Source: an uncultured Clostridia bacterium (GTDB taxonomy: Bacteria; Bacillota; Clostridia; Oscillospirales; Butyricicoccaceae). From it: a DNA stretch of 64,000 nt. Below, piece after piece: positions 8,053 through 16,362 of the stretch. The notes under the pieces were generated by a model. It was not told the origin of the DNA and ran no database searches. It saw nothing but the letters and a program-made list of their open reading frames with translations. Numbering within the stretch: the stretch's first letter is position 1; every line of letters begins with the position of its first letter. The DNA lies in NCBI GenBank assembly GCA_944381055.1, contig CALWJQ010000084.1, positions 1-64,000 of the forward strand, given 5' to 3'. The position numbers and the translations under genes are program-made.

Positions 8053-8107
8053 CGGTATCGCTATCCTTTCCTTTTGGGTGTAAATGCCATCTTTTTATGC
8101 CGTGATT

Positions 8108-8136
8108 ATTATAATCCATGCCTTTTGCAAAATCAA
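8108..8136 (-). promoter_or_regulatory. Sigma-A promoter of the ABC transporter operon
   Basis: Minus strand TTGATT (8131-8136), 17-bp spacer, perfect TATAAT (8108-8113), about 55 bases before the permease start. Confidence 0.8.
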
Positions 8137-8182
8137 GTGCTTATATTCAATACCTGTTCATGCCCAAAAGGCATAAAAAACA

Positions 8183-8216
8183 GCCTTTCCGGCGGTTTAC
8201 TGCCGCCCGGGAAGGC
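8183..8216 (-). terminator. Terminator at the end of the polysaccharide operon
   Basis: A GC-rich hairpin (GCCTT.CC.GGCGG and complement) that overlaps the stop codon of the last operon gene, followed on the minus strand by a T6 run. Confidence 0.8.
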
Positions 8217-9135
8217 CGTCGTATGATTGCCCGCTGTCTTCGAGCATACTGACCAGCGGATCCAGATAATGATAGGCAAAGCTCAGGTGCTCGTAGCCGA
8301 ACTGTTTTTCCAGCCGGTCGGCCGACTGCCACAGCGCCTCAAGCCCCTGCCCGGCATAGGTATTGATCTCCTCAAGGTCGTGCCTGCCCGCCGGCTGAAG
8401 TTCATAGATGCACACAACCCCTTTGCCGTACTCACGGGCATAGCCGACCTCGCGCGCTATCTGACCGTATTCGTCGGAGCGGTTGTAGTTCATGACCGCC
8501 ACCCCGTCGCAGGCTGTTTCGATAAGCCTTTCAAGGACTTCCGGCGCACTTGCATCATAAAACGTCGGAATGCACGGCCAAAACGCAAGCCCGCTGCGCG
8601 ACGCATACTGAAAGGCGCAGGACATGCCCGCCAGGTAGCCGTCCATCAGTTCATCGCGTCCATCCCCGTCCCATTCGTCAAGCAGATAGGGCTCGACATC
8701 GGCCACCACGCCGGCGATGCGTTCTTCGGGCCCGGCCCGGCGGTTGTATTCGGCGACCTTTTCGATCTCCGACACCAGGCTTTCGCCGCCGCTGTCATAC
8801 GCCCACTCGGCCTCTCCCATCAGCGCATAGACGGCAACTCCCGCCTGCCCCATGTCCCGGACAAAATCCCCAGCTCCGCCCGACTCCAGCATCTCGTCAG
8901 AAAACTGCTGGTACAGCGCGGTCACACCGGCACGGCCGGCGCACAACGCCAGCGCCTGCCTCCCCTCTTCGGTCAGAGGGATTTCGTCATTCCAGCTGAA
9001 CACGCCAAAAGCCGCCTTTGGCGCAGGTTCGGGCTCCGGCTCCGGCTGAGGCGGCAGAAAAACCGTCCGCATCAGCACCGCCGTCAACGCCGCCGACACC
9101 GCGGCCGCGGCCAGCGCGGGCAGGATCCTTTTCAT
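8197..9135 (-). CDS. Membrane-anchored TIM-barrel-like protein, possible glycosidase; last gene of polysaccharide operon
   Basis: A 312-residue protein with an N-terminal signal anchor (MKRILPALAAAAVSAALTAVL), a Pro-Glu rich linker (PPQPEPEPEPAP) and an extracytoplasmic domain with alternating strand-helix pattern. Motifs include GVFSWNDE at the first strand, GVVADVEPYLLDEWD in mid-domain and VAVMNYNRSDEYGQIAREV later, as in TIM-barrel families that act on sugars; the acidic DVEPYLLDEWD could hold catalytic carboxylates. I do not recognise the exact family. The ATG at 9135 overlaps the stop of the EAL gene by 4 bp, so translation is coupled. In Bacillus subtilis the ydaJKLMN locus likewise contains a barrel protein (YdaL) next to a synthase, which makes polymer trimming or modification a fair guess. 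Confidence 0.6.
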   Translation of the reverse strand: MKRILPALAAAAVSAALTAVLMRTVFLPPQPEPEPEPAPKAAFGVFSWNDEIPLTEEGRQALALCAGRAGVTALYQQFSDEMLESGGAGDFVRDMGQAGVAVYALMGEAEWAYDSGGESLVSEIEKVAEYNRRAGPEERIAGVVADVEPYLLDEWDGDGRDELMDGYLAGMSCAFQYASRSGLAFWPCIPTFYDASAPEVLERLIETACDGVAVMNYNRSDEYGQIAREVGYAREYGKGVVCIYELQPAGRHDLEEINTYAGQGLEALWQSADRLEKQFGYEHLSFAYHYLDPLVSMLEDSGQSYDGLPGRQ

Positions 9136-10949
9136 CGTTCGTTCCTTTCGCCGGCTTCCAGCAGCTGGCGGCGCGCTTCCCATTCGGGCAGCGGCCGGAA
9201 AAACGCATATCCCTGCATGGCGTCGCAGCACAGCCTGCGCAAAATATCAGACTGCGCCCTGTTTTCGACGCCGTCGGCCAGGACGGCCAGATCCAAATCG
9301 TGGCCAATGCGGATGATCGAATCGAGCAGCGCCTTGCCCCGCGGCGTCTCGGCGCCTGCGACCAGGCCCCGGTTGAGCTTGACGCCGTCGGCCGGGAAGC
9401 CGGCCAGTTCGGCAAACGACGTCAGGTCTTTGCCGAAATCGTCCAAAAGCACCCGCAGGCCCATGTCCTGCATCTGCCGGGCATTGCGCCGGATGCGATC
9501 CCCGTCCGCATCCGCCCCGCCCGTCAGCTCTAAAACAAGCAGATCGCGCGCAAACCGGCGCCCTTCCAGCAGGCGGCGGCAGCGGTCGGGAAAATCTTCG
9601 GCCGCAAAGGTCTTTCGCGACAGGTTGCACGACAGGAAAAATCCGGTCTGCACATGCCCGTGCAGGCGATCCAAAAAGTCGGCGCAGCGCTCAAGCATAT
9701 AAAAATCAAGGCGGTCAATCAAATCGGCCCGTTCAAAGACGGGTATAAACCGCCAGGGCGTCAGAAACCCCTTTTCCGGGTGCTGCCAGCGCGCCAGCGC
9801 CTCGCCGCCCGCAACGGCAAGGGAGCCGGCGTCGACATAAAACTGAATATACAGCAAAAATTCCCCGCGTTCAAGGGCCCGCGGCAGTTCTGCGCAAAAC
9901 CGTTTTTCTTCCTGCACGCGGCTGTGCATGGCGTCGGTGTATTCCAGGTACGGTTTTCCCTCGCGCGCTGCCTGTGCGGCAGCCTGTCCCGACCGCGCGA
10001 GGACATCGTCCAATTCCCAGTCCCTTTCCCGCAGGGCGTACAGGCCGGCGGTCACGCGGCACATCCGCAGCTCCCGGCACACCTCGTCGAGCGAGGCCTG
10101 CGCCATCGACAGCCACTGCCGCAGCTCTTCCCCGCCCGCGGTGCGGCGCAGCAGCAGAAACCCGGCGTCCGCCACACGGGCCAGCACATCGTGCTCGCCC
10201 GCATACCTCCGCAGCACTGCCGCCGTCCGGCGCAGCATTTCCTCTTTGTCCTGCGGGCCGCGGACTTTTTCCAGCTGTTCGGCGTCCGCGTAAAAATAGA
10301 CCGCCGTATACAGCACGCGGCTTTCTTCTGAAATCACCGACAGGTAACGGCTGCGCAGGAAGCGCTCGTTTCCCAGGCCGGTCAACGGGTCGGTTTCCCT
10401 GTCTTTCTTTCCCCGGCGGCGCTGACGCAGGCAGGCCCGCGCCAGCAAAACGGCGATCACGGCCAGCAAAGCGGCCGCGATCCCCAGGCCGGCCGTCAGC
10501 GATTCCTGCCAGCGGGGAACCGGCGCGCGCCCGGCCGCCGCGTCGACCAGCAGCCCTGCCGTTTGCTGCTGCCCGACGCCTGCCATAAAGTCCGACAGTT
10601 CCTGACGCAGCGCGGACGGCGCGGCCTGCGTCAGCCACAGCTGGTACGTCACGGTCTCTCCGCCGCGCTCGACGGTCAAAATTTCGATGGGCTCCCCCTG
10701 CGTATGCAGGAAACGTTCGTCTTCCGAGCAGGCTGAAATCAGGTCCACCTGGCGGTTGCGCGCCAGATGGGCCCGTTGATCTTCCTCGCCGGGGCTGTAA
10801 TATTGAATGTCATAGCCGGTTTCTTCGGCAAAGCGGCTGAGCAGCCGGGGCACGACCCCCTGATACGTCCCGCTCCCGCGGTCGTAGTATTCCAGGGGGT
10901 AATTGTCCGGGCTGCCCGCCACCAGGATGACGGCGCCTTCCCTGCTCAA
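9132..10949 (-). CDS. Degenerate GGDEF-EAL protein with N-terminal periplasmic-binding-like domain
   Basis: A 605-residue protein. Residues 5-140 resemble half of a SBP_bac_3 ligand domain (VILVAGSPDNYPLEYYD), 152-172 form one membrane helix, 183-340 a GGDEF fold (DPLTGLGNERFL) whose active motif reads ADAGF at 260-264, and 350-600 an EAL domain. EAL residues kept: E383 (EALAR), N442, E474, D503-D504, K524, Q579. Changed: the second acid after ELT is Gly, the Asp after Lys is Asn (KLNRG) and the EGVE acid reads ADGVE. It probably does not make c-di-GMP and may be a c-di-GMP receptor rather than an efficient phosphodiesterase. The start is a TTG overlapping the upstream TGA, and no signal peptide precedes the binding domain, which is odd. 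Encoded in the polysaccharide operon. Confidence 0.8.
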   Translation of the reverse strand: MSREGAVILVAGSPDNYPLEYYDRGSGTYQGVVPRLLSRFAEETGYDIQYYSPGEEDQRAHLARNRQVDLISACSEDERFLHTQGEPIEILTVERGGETVTYQLWLTQAAPSALRQELSDFMAGVGQQQTAGLLVDAAAGRAPVPRWQESLTAGLGIAAALLAVIAVLLARACLRQRRRGKKDRETDPLTGLGNERFLRSRYLSVISEESRVLYTAVYFYADAEQLEKVRGPQDKEEMLRRTAAVLRRYAGEHDVLARVADAGFLLLRRTAGGEELRQWLSMAQASLDEVCRELRMCRVTAGLYALRERDWELDDVLARSGQAAAQAAREGKPYLEYTDAMHSRVQEEKRFCAELPRALERGEFLLYIQFYVDAGSLAVAGGEALARWQHPEKGFLTPWRFIPVFERADLIDRLDFYMLERCADFLDRLHGHVQTGFFLSCNLSRKTFAAEDFPDRCRRLLEGRRFARDLLVLELTGGADADGDRIRRNARQMQDMGLRVLLDDFGKDLTSFAELAGFPADGVKLNRGLVAGAETPRGKALLDSIIRIGHDLDLAVLADGVENRAQSDILRRLCCDAMQGYAFFRPLPEWEARRQLLEAGERNER

Positions 10950-11530
10950 TTTTCCCGCGCTGTCCTTTCTTTCCTTCTCTTAAAAATGGTCACTCCGCCG
11001 GCGGCCGTGCCGGCCGGGACGGCCGCCTCTTCTTTGTCCTCCGGCTGCGGCTCCGGCGCCTCGACGGGCACTTCGGCGCGCAGCCCGGCAACCTGCTCTT
11101 CGACGGCGGCCGCGCGGCCGTCGAGCTCTTCGAGCAGTTCGCGGAAAAGCCCGCGCAGTTTGCCGATCCGGACGGCGTAAGCATCCAGTTCGCGCATTTG
11201 CCGGCCCGTTTCGTCAGACACCTTTTGCCTGGCTTCTTCCTCATGCAGGCGCGTTTCCTCGCGCGCCTGCCGCGCATACGCCTGCGCGGCCAGCAGGGTG
11301 TCAAAGGTCAGCTGGCGCTTTTCCAGCAGCGCCTCGTTTTCGCTCCGCAGCCTGCCCAGCTCGTTTTCGAGTTCGGCGATGCGCTTTTGCGCCTGCTCTT
11401 CCGCCTCGGCCGCCTGCGACTGCAGCTCGGCGACCTGCTCGGTATGCCGGCTTTCAAGGGCCGACAGGTACTGGCATACATCTGAAACCTTATACCCCCA
11501 GATACTCTTTTTCAGCTCGTCTATCCGCAT
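10946..11530 (-). CDS. DivIVA-like coiled-coil protein in polysaccharide operon
   Basis: A 194-residue cytosolic protein. The N-terminus MRIDELKKSIWGYKVSDVCQ then YLSALE looks like the membrane-curvature-binding N-terminal part of DivIVA/GpsB-like proteins (short helix, then a Y/F-x-x-x-D-V-x-x-Y/F motif). Residues about 30-150 are an almost unbroken heptad coiled coil rich in Glu, Gln, Ala and Arg, and the tail is acidic-Pro followed by a basic end (FKRRKERTAREN). No enzyme motif. The ribosome site AAAAGGAGG is excellent. Placed between the GT2 synthase gene and the degenerate EAL gene, it may scaffold or localise the synthase; this is inference. Confidence 0.65.
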   Translation of the reverse strand: MRIDELKKSIWGYKVSDVCQYLSALESRHTEQVAELQSQAAEAEEQAQKRIAELENELGRLRSENEALLEKRQLTFDTLLAAQAYARQAREETRLHEEEARQKVSDETGRQMRELDAYAVRIGKLRGLFRELLEELDGRAAAVEEQVAGLRAEVPVEAPEPQPEDKEEAAVPAGTAAGGVTIFKRRKERTAREN

Positions 11531-11557
11531 GAAAAACAGCCTCCTTTTCCAATCTGT

Positions 11558-12961
11558 TTATCTGATCTGGATCTCGCTGCGTTCAATCGAACCCCACCGG
11601 GACCGATACTTGTGATACCCGATGAGCGCCGTCATGCGCACCCACGCCAGGACAAAGCGCAGGCATGAAACTTCGGCGGCACAGATAGCAATGGCCTTGA
11701 ACACATCGTACGCCGTCAGCTTGAGATCAACGGTGTGGATCCGCGCAAAAAAGGCGGTCAGCGACAAAATCGACGAATCGGCGATATAAATGGCCAGGTA
11801 CAGCAGCATGAACGGCACGTTGAGAAAATCAATCAGCGACGCCAGAACCATCGTCAGGACGCCGAACACCTCGATATAGGGCGAAAACAGCTCGTACAGC
11901 AGGAAATATGTGTAAGAAATGACGCTGACCAGCCCGTACCGCGGATTGGCCAGGATGGTGCGGTGCCGCATCATGCTCTGGAACAGCCCGATGTGCCACC
12001 GCCGGCGCTGCCGGCACAGGTCACGCAGCTTTTCGGGCGCCTGCGTCCAGCAGACGGCGTCGGTCGCATAGCGGATCCGATAGGGGATGTTGTTTTCACG
12101 GCAGAACGCGTGCAGCCGCACGGCCAGTTCCATGTCCTCGCCCATTGTCGTGGTGTCGTACCCGCCCGCGGCGACAACCACGCTTTTTTTGAACAGCCCG
12201 AGGGCCCCCGAAATGATGATGCTGCCGTTGAACTTGTCGAACAGGATGCGCGCCGCCAGAAAAGACCGGTCGTATTCCAGCACCTGCATACTGGGCAGCA
12301 AGCGGCGGGGCATCCGGTAGCGGACCAGCCTGCCGTTTTCCAGCTCGGCGCCGTTCCCCGGGCGCACGGCGCCGCCCACGGCGACGACCCGGTCGTCTTC
12401 CAGCACGGGCCGGACGATTTTTTCCAGCGAATCGCTTTGCAGTACCGAATCGGCGTCCAGGCACAGGAAATAAGGGTAGCGCGCCGCGTTGATCCCCATG
12501 TTGAGCGAATCGGCCTTGCCGCCGTTGCGCTTGCAGATCAGCGTAATCGGCGCCTTGAAGGCCCGCGACTCATACACCGCTTCTTCGGGCTGGCAGGCCA
12601 GGCTGCGCTGGATGGGCCGGTTGACATGCCGCATACGGAAACGCTCGCGCACAATGTCCGCCGTGGCGTCGGTCGACCCGTCGTCGATGACGATGATTTC
12701 GTACACCTTGTACTCCAGCGACAAAAGCGACCGCACCGTCGCTTCGATGGTCACCGCCTCGTTGTAAGCGGGCACGAGGACCGATACAGGGATGTAATAG
12801 TCGGTGGGCAGTTCGTTTTTCAGCATATTCCGGCGCTTCAGCCCGTACAGGGTCGACGAACCGACAACGACGGACAAAAATAAAAACGTGGCGTATCCAA
12901 TCATATACAGAACAAAAAAGACGCTGACAACGTTAAAGAACGCCTGAAAAAAATCCCTCAT
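11558..12961 (-). CDS. Processive family 2 glycosyltransferase (BcsA/IcaA/YdaM-like synthase)
   Basis: A 467-residue membrane synthase that would polymerise a sugar from a UDP-sugar and extrude it. After one or two N-terminal membrane helices comes the GT-A domain: VSVLVPAYNE, VIDDGSTD, KRNGGKADSLN, FLCLDADS (DxD metal site), GEDMEL (catalytic base) and QRRRWHIG (QxxRW acceptor motif). Four or so membrane helices follow (about 340-460). The protein ends without a PilZ domain, so any c-di-GMP control must come through another protein; the degenerate GGDEF-EAL protein two genes downstream is the candidate. The start overlaps the HEAT gene stop (ATGA). The sugar is unknown; the set of motifs fits cellulose, PNAG or related beta-glycans. 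Confidence 0.9.
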   Translation of the reverse strand: MRDFFQAFFNVVSVFFVLYMIGYATFLFLSVVVGSSTLYGLKRRNMLKNELPTDYYIPVSVLVPAYNEAVTIEATVRSLLSLEYKVYEIIVIDDGSTDATADIVRERFRMRHVNRPIQRSLACQPEEAVYESRAFKAPITLICKRNGGKADSLNMGINAARYPYFLCLDADSVLQSDSLEKIVRPVLEDDRVVAVGGAVRPGNGAELENGRLVRYRMPRRLLPSMQVLEYDRSFLAARILFDKFNGSIIISGALGLFKKSVVVAAGGYDTTTMGEDMELAVRLHAFCRENNIPYRIRYATDAVCWTQAPEKLRDLCRQRRRWHIGLFQSMMRHRTILANPRYGLVSVISYTYFLLYELFSPYIEVFGVLTMVLASLIDFLNVPFMLLYLAIYIADSSILSLTAFFARIHTVDLKLTAYDVFKAIAICAAEVSCLRFVLAWVRMTALIGYHKYRSRWGSIERSEIQIR

Positions 12962-14067
12962 ACCCCGCTCACTTCCCCCGCCGTTTCCTGTTCCATCAGG
13001 CGGGATTCCACCCGATACAGAATCATCTCCCGCGCGTAGCGATCCGACCCGTCGAGCAGTTCGGACAGGTCGCTGTAAGACACCTGATGCGCTTCCAGGC
13101 TGACCGCCGCGTTATAGCGGACATACCAGTTCCCGCTGTGCAGCGCGCCGATCAGCGCCTGCACGACGTCGCCGCCCGGGTACCGCGCCAGCGACGACGC
13201 GCTGACGGCGGCATATTCCCACGCCAGCGGGTCGCGGTCAGCCAGAAACCCCAGCAGGGCGCTGCGCGCCGGCTCATATCTGTGCTTTCCGAAATAGCGG
13301 ACAGCCGACAGCCGCAGCTCTTTGTCCCGGGCGGCATCAGTCATGATAGCAAAGATTTGTTCGCACCGCCCGCCGGTGCGCAGGCGCGTATAGTTGAGCA
13401 CAGCCAGCTGCGTCCGCATGTCAAACTGCTCGAACCGCTCCCACAGCATCGCTTCCAGACGCCGCTGGTCGCCGGCAAAGGACAAAAGGCCGTCGGTCAG
13501 GATCTTGTCGTTGACGGCGGCGCCTGCGCGGCTCTGCACAGAGACAGCCCGCACGACCGATTCGGCCGCCCCGGACGCATACAGGGCCTGCAGCGCGTTG
13601 ACGCGGCAGTAAAGGCTGTCTTTCCCCATATACGCGACAAAGGCTTCCTGCATACTTTCCAGCATTGGCAGCCCGGACGGCCGGTGTTTTTCCGCGAAAT
13701 AGGCAAAATAAGCGCACTGCATCGGATTCTTGTCCCGGTACAGCAGGGCCAGCTGCAGCAGAACCGGCTGGATGGCGCGCACATAGCTGTCGGCGCAGGC
13801 GGGATCCATGCCGCTCAGCGTACGATCCAGCACGACCAGCGCGTTGACGACGGACAGCCGCCGGCGCAGGTACCGCAGGTGCCGTTTTTCCACCTGCATC
13901 CCGGCGCACAGGCGGTCAGCCTGGCGGCAGACACGGCGCGCCAGCCCCCGGGCATGGAACCCGGAGCCGCGTTCGCGCCGGCGCAGCACCGCATTGTACA
14001 CCAGGTTAAACCCGATCATTCCCAGGCAGATCAGGCCATAAATATACAGCAGAACCTCGCTTTTCAC
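12958..14067 (-). CDS. Membrane-anchored HEAT-repeat protein
   Basis: A 369-residue protein with one N-terminal membrane helix (LLYIYGLICLGMIGFNLVYN) and then helical repeats. HEAT/PBS-type repeats are clearest in the C-terminal half: LRLSAVRYFGKHRYEPARSA, AWEYAAVSASSLARY and WYVRYNAAVSLEAHQV. Such repeats are protein-binding platforms. The start is the GTG at 14067 behind AGGGGTGATCGC; an upstream start at 14094 would overlap the preceding gene. It is translationally coupled to the synthase gene downstream, as expected for a synthase partner. Similar HEAT proteins occur beside GT2 synthases in other Firmicutes; the exact job is not known. Confidence 0.7.
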   Translation of the reverse strand: MKSEVLLYIYGLICLGMIGFNLVYNAVLRRRERGSGFHARGLARRVCRQADRLCAGMQVEKRHLRYLRRRLSVVNALVVLDRTLSGMDPACADSYVRAIQPVLLQLALLYRDKNPMQCAYFAYFAEKHRPSGLPMLESMQEAFVAYMGKDSLYCRVNALQALYASGAAESVVRAVSVQSRAGAAVNDKILTDGLLSFAGDQRRLEAMLWERFEQFDMRTQLAVLNYTRLRTGGRCEQIFAIMTDAARDKELRLSAVRYFGKHRYEPARSALLGFLADRDPLAWEYAAVSASSLARYPGGDVVQALIGALHSGNWYVRYNAAVSLEAHQVSYSDLSELLDGSDRYAREMILYRVESRLMEQETAGEVSGV

Positions 14068-14071
14068 GCGA

Positions 14072-16339
14072 TCACCCCTGACGGCCCGCGTCAATCTGCG
14101 CCCAGTACTGCTTGAGCATGGTATAAGACTCTTTGAGGCGCTCGTGGTACGTCACCGTTTTGCCCCAGCCTTCGAGCTCGACCGCCGCCATGGGAATGCG
14201 GTACTCGCTTTCACCGCAGCTCAGGCCGACGTACATTTCGTCGATCTGAAGGTTTTCGATGCCGTAGTGCTCGTAATAATCGTCGTGAATCATCATCTCT
14301 GACGGGTTGGAAAAGTTGAGAAGCTGCCAGGGAATACGGATTTCCACCCCGTGTTCGGCAAACATAAAGTCGGCCAGCGAATCAAAATCCCCGCTTTGCG
14401 GGTTGGCGTTGCCATAGCGAAGCTTTCCGGTTTCATACACCTCGGCGTTTGCTTCCCAGTTGCCCGTGAGAAGCGGGGTGGCGGTCTGAAGCATCAGGTC
14501 AATATACTGAAACTCCGGCGTGTCGCGGTCCGGGACGTCCAGATAGGCGTCCTGTTCTTCGGTTTCATGCATGTACATCGCCCGCAGCACCTCATACCTG
14601 CGCTGCACGACGACACGGCTCTGATCCGTGCCGCTGATGCGGATGACAAAATCGCAGGGCCGCTCAAAAGACAGATCGTAGTTTTGGCAATAGGTGCTGC
14701 CCGTTTTGGGCGTCGTATCGATCGGGATATAGAAAATGTCCTGATCCGGGTCAAATCCTTCGGCCTCTGCGTAAAAATAAAGGAATTTCTCATCGTATTT
14801 GACCGAAAGTGAACTGCTGCCGTCCGACCAGACCACGTCTTCTTCGGTCCATTCCGAAAGATCGCCGTCCACATAGCAGACGCTTTCGGTTTTTCCGGGG
14901 TCAAAGGTTAAAAGCCCGAAATACTGTTCATTGGTCTGATAATCGCTCCAGTACGGGGTGTTGTCCAGATCGACGGCGTGCATGGTGTTCCAGGTGCGCT
15001 TAAACCATTCGTCCTGCCAGGTAAACACACAGCTGCCGGCACAGCCGGCGTCCATGATGTCTTCATAGCAGTCGATGAGCGCCTGGCCCTGCTCCTGCTC
15101 GCTCATATGGCCCTGGTTGCGGCCGGTGTTGATATCCCGCTGCGCCATGCCCCGGCCGGTGGACACGCCGTATTCCGAAATGACCACGGGGATTGTGTGA
15201 TAGCGGTTGAGCGCCCGCAGATAGGCGACATAGGTATTGGTACGCCCGTCGCGATCACGGTAGTCTGCGGCCTCGTCGCCGGTCAAAACGCTCTCAATGG
15301 GGACGCCGGCGGCGTCTGACATGGAAAGCTCGATCTCTTCGTCATTCCATGCGGGGTCGGAAACTTCCAGCTCAACCGGGTTCAGCACATAATTCAGATA
15401 ATCCGGATAGTAGGAATACACATGGTAGGACGCAAAGTGGCCGGACAAAAACGCATCGGTCGTTTTGATGTGCTCGACGTCCACCTGCGCGCACTTCATG
15501 AAAAAATTGGTGATCTCTGCCGGGTACAAAAACGGATCGGTCGTCGGCCAGTTGGAAAAGGCGATGAGCCGCTGCTGCTTGTACCGATGGGTCTCGTACG
15601 CAATGACGCTGTCCCCCACGCGGGCCAGCATGGCCTCAAACGGCGTGGCGTCTTCTGTGGTATACATGTAGCTGCCGGCGTACTGGCTGCGCCCGGGGTT
15701 GCTTTCGTTGGTATAAGCGACGGTCACATCTTCCCATTCCACGCCCAGAATATAGGCGATGATCCAGGGCGAGACGTCCCTGCGGTAGCTGCCGGAGCCC
15801 AGCCCGCGGCCCAGCGAAAGGTTCTTTTTCCCGTGCACCACATCAATCATGGTGTGGCAGTCGTCCAGAAAGGTCTGCAAAAAGTCGTCGTCATAGGCGT
15901 CCCGGTGCGAGTTTTGGATATAGTCGTTGACCCATACGCCGTGAATCAGCCACAATGGCTCAAGGCCCTGCTCTTCACGATCGGTATTGTAATCGTAAAA
16001 GGCGTTGTAAAAGTCGTCGTGCAGAATGGTATAGACGCGGATGGTATTGGCCCCCATTTCCTGAATCAGGCCGAACCAGCGCAGGTATGTTTCATATTCA
16101 ATGGCGTAATCAGTGGCCCATTCGCCGGGAATCCCGACGCCCATATTGACGCCCCGGATTTCAAACGGTTCGGCGGTCCCGTCCCGCTCCATATAGATTG
16201 TGTCCCCGTCGGCCGTCATCCGGACATCTACCTCGCCGTCCGGCTGCAAGTCGATGTAGACGCCCAGATGGAAATACGCATAGTAGGCCGCGAAAAAAAT
16301 CAGCACGACCGCACTTGCGACGGCAATAAACAGTTTCAT
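14072..16339 (-). CDS. Membrane-anchored glycoside-hydrolase-like protein (clan GH-A type barrel plus C-terminal domain)
   Basis: A 755-residue protein anchored by an N-terminal helix (MKLFIAVASAVVLIFFAAYYAY) with the rest outside. Residues about 55-430 look like a clan GH-A TIM barrel: IRGVNMGVGIPGEW opening, GANTIRVYTI, WIIAYILGVEWE at strand 4 (the second-position Glu could be the acid/base) and IPVVISEYGVS at strand 7 (nucleophile Glu). After CVFTWQDEWFKRTW, a C-terminal beta domain (CYVDGDLSEWTEEDVVW onwards) resembles CBM9/DOMON-type sugar-binding modules. It probably trims or transfers the polymer made by the operon's synthase. The exact GH family is not identified, and the Asn usually before the acid/base is Val here. 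Confidence 0.65.
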   Translation of the reverse strand: MKLFIAVASAVVLIFFAAYYAYFHLGVYIDLQPDGEVDVRMTADGDTIYMERDGTAEPFEIRGVNMGVGIPGEWATDYAIEYETYLRWFGLIQEMGANTIRVYTILHDDFYNAFYDYNTDREEQGLEPLWLIHGVWVNDYIQNSHRDAYDDDFLQTFLDDCHTMIDVVHGKKNLSLGRGLGSGSYRRDVSPWIIAYILGVEWEDVTVAYTNESNPGRSQYAGSYMYTTEDATPFEAMLARVGDSVIAYETHRYKQQRLIAFSNWPTTDPFLYPAEITNFFMKCAQVDVEHIKTTDAFLSGHFASYHVYSYYPDYLNYVLNPVELEVSDPAWNDEEIELSMSDAAGVPIESVLTGDEAADYRDRDGRTNTYVAYLRALNRYHTIPVVISEYGVSTGRGMAQRDINTGRNQGHMSEQEQGQALIDCYEDIMDAGCAGSCVFTWQDEWFKRTWNTMHAVDLDNTPYWSDYQTNEQYFGLLTFDPGKTESVCYVDGDLSEWTEEDVVWSDGSSSLSVKYDEKFLYFYAEAEGFDPDQDIFYIPIDTTPKTGSTYCQNYDLSFERPCDFVIRISGTDQSRVVVQRRYEVLRAMYMHETEEQDAYLDVPDRDTPEFQYIDLMLQTATPLLTGNWEANAEVYETGKLRYGNANPQSGDFDSLADFMFAEHGVEIRIPWQLLNFSNPSEMMIHDDYYEHYGIENLQIDEMYVGLSCGESEYRIPMAAVELEGWGKTVTYHERLKESYTMLKQYWAQIDAGRQG

Positions 16340-16362
16340 CGGGCGCCTCTCTTCTCATCCTG

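Noticed and set aside
8227-9702. 491-codon plus-strand frame opposite the polysaccharide operon
   Set aside because: Arg/Pro/Ala-rich antisense translation of the minus-strand genes, no ribosome site or domain; GC-rich shadow frame.
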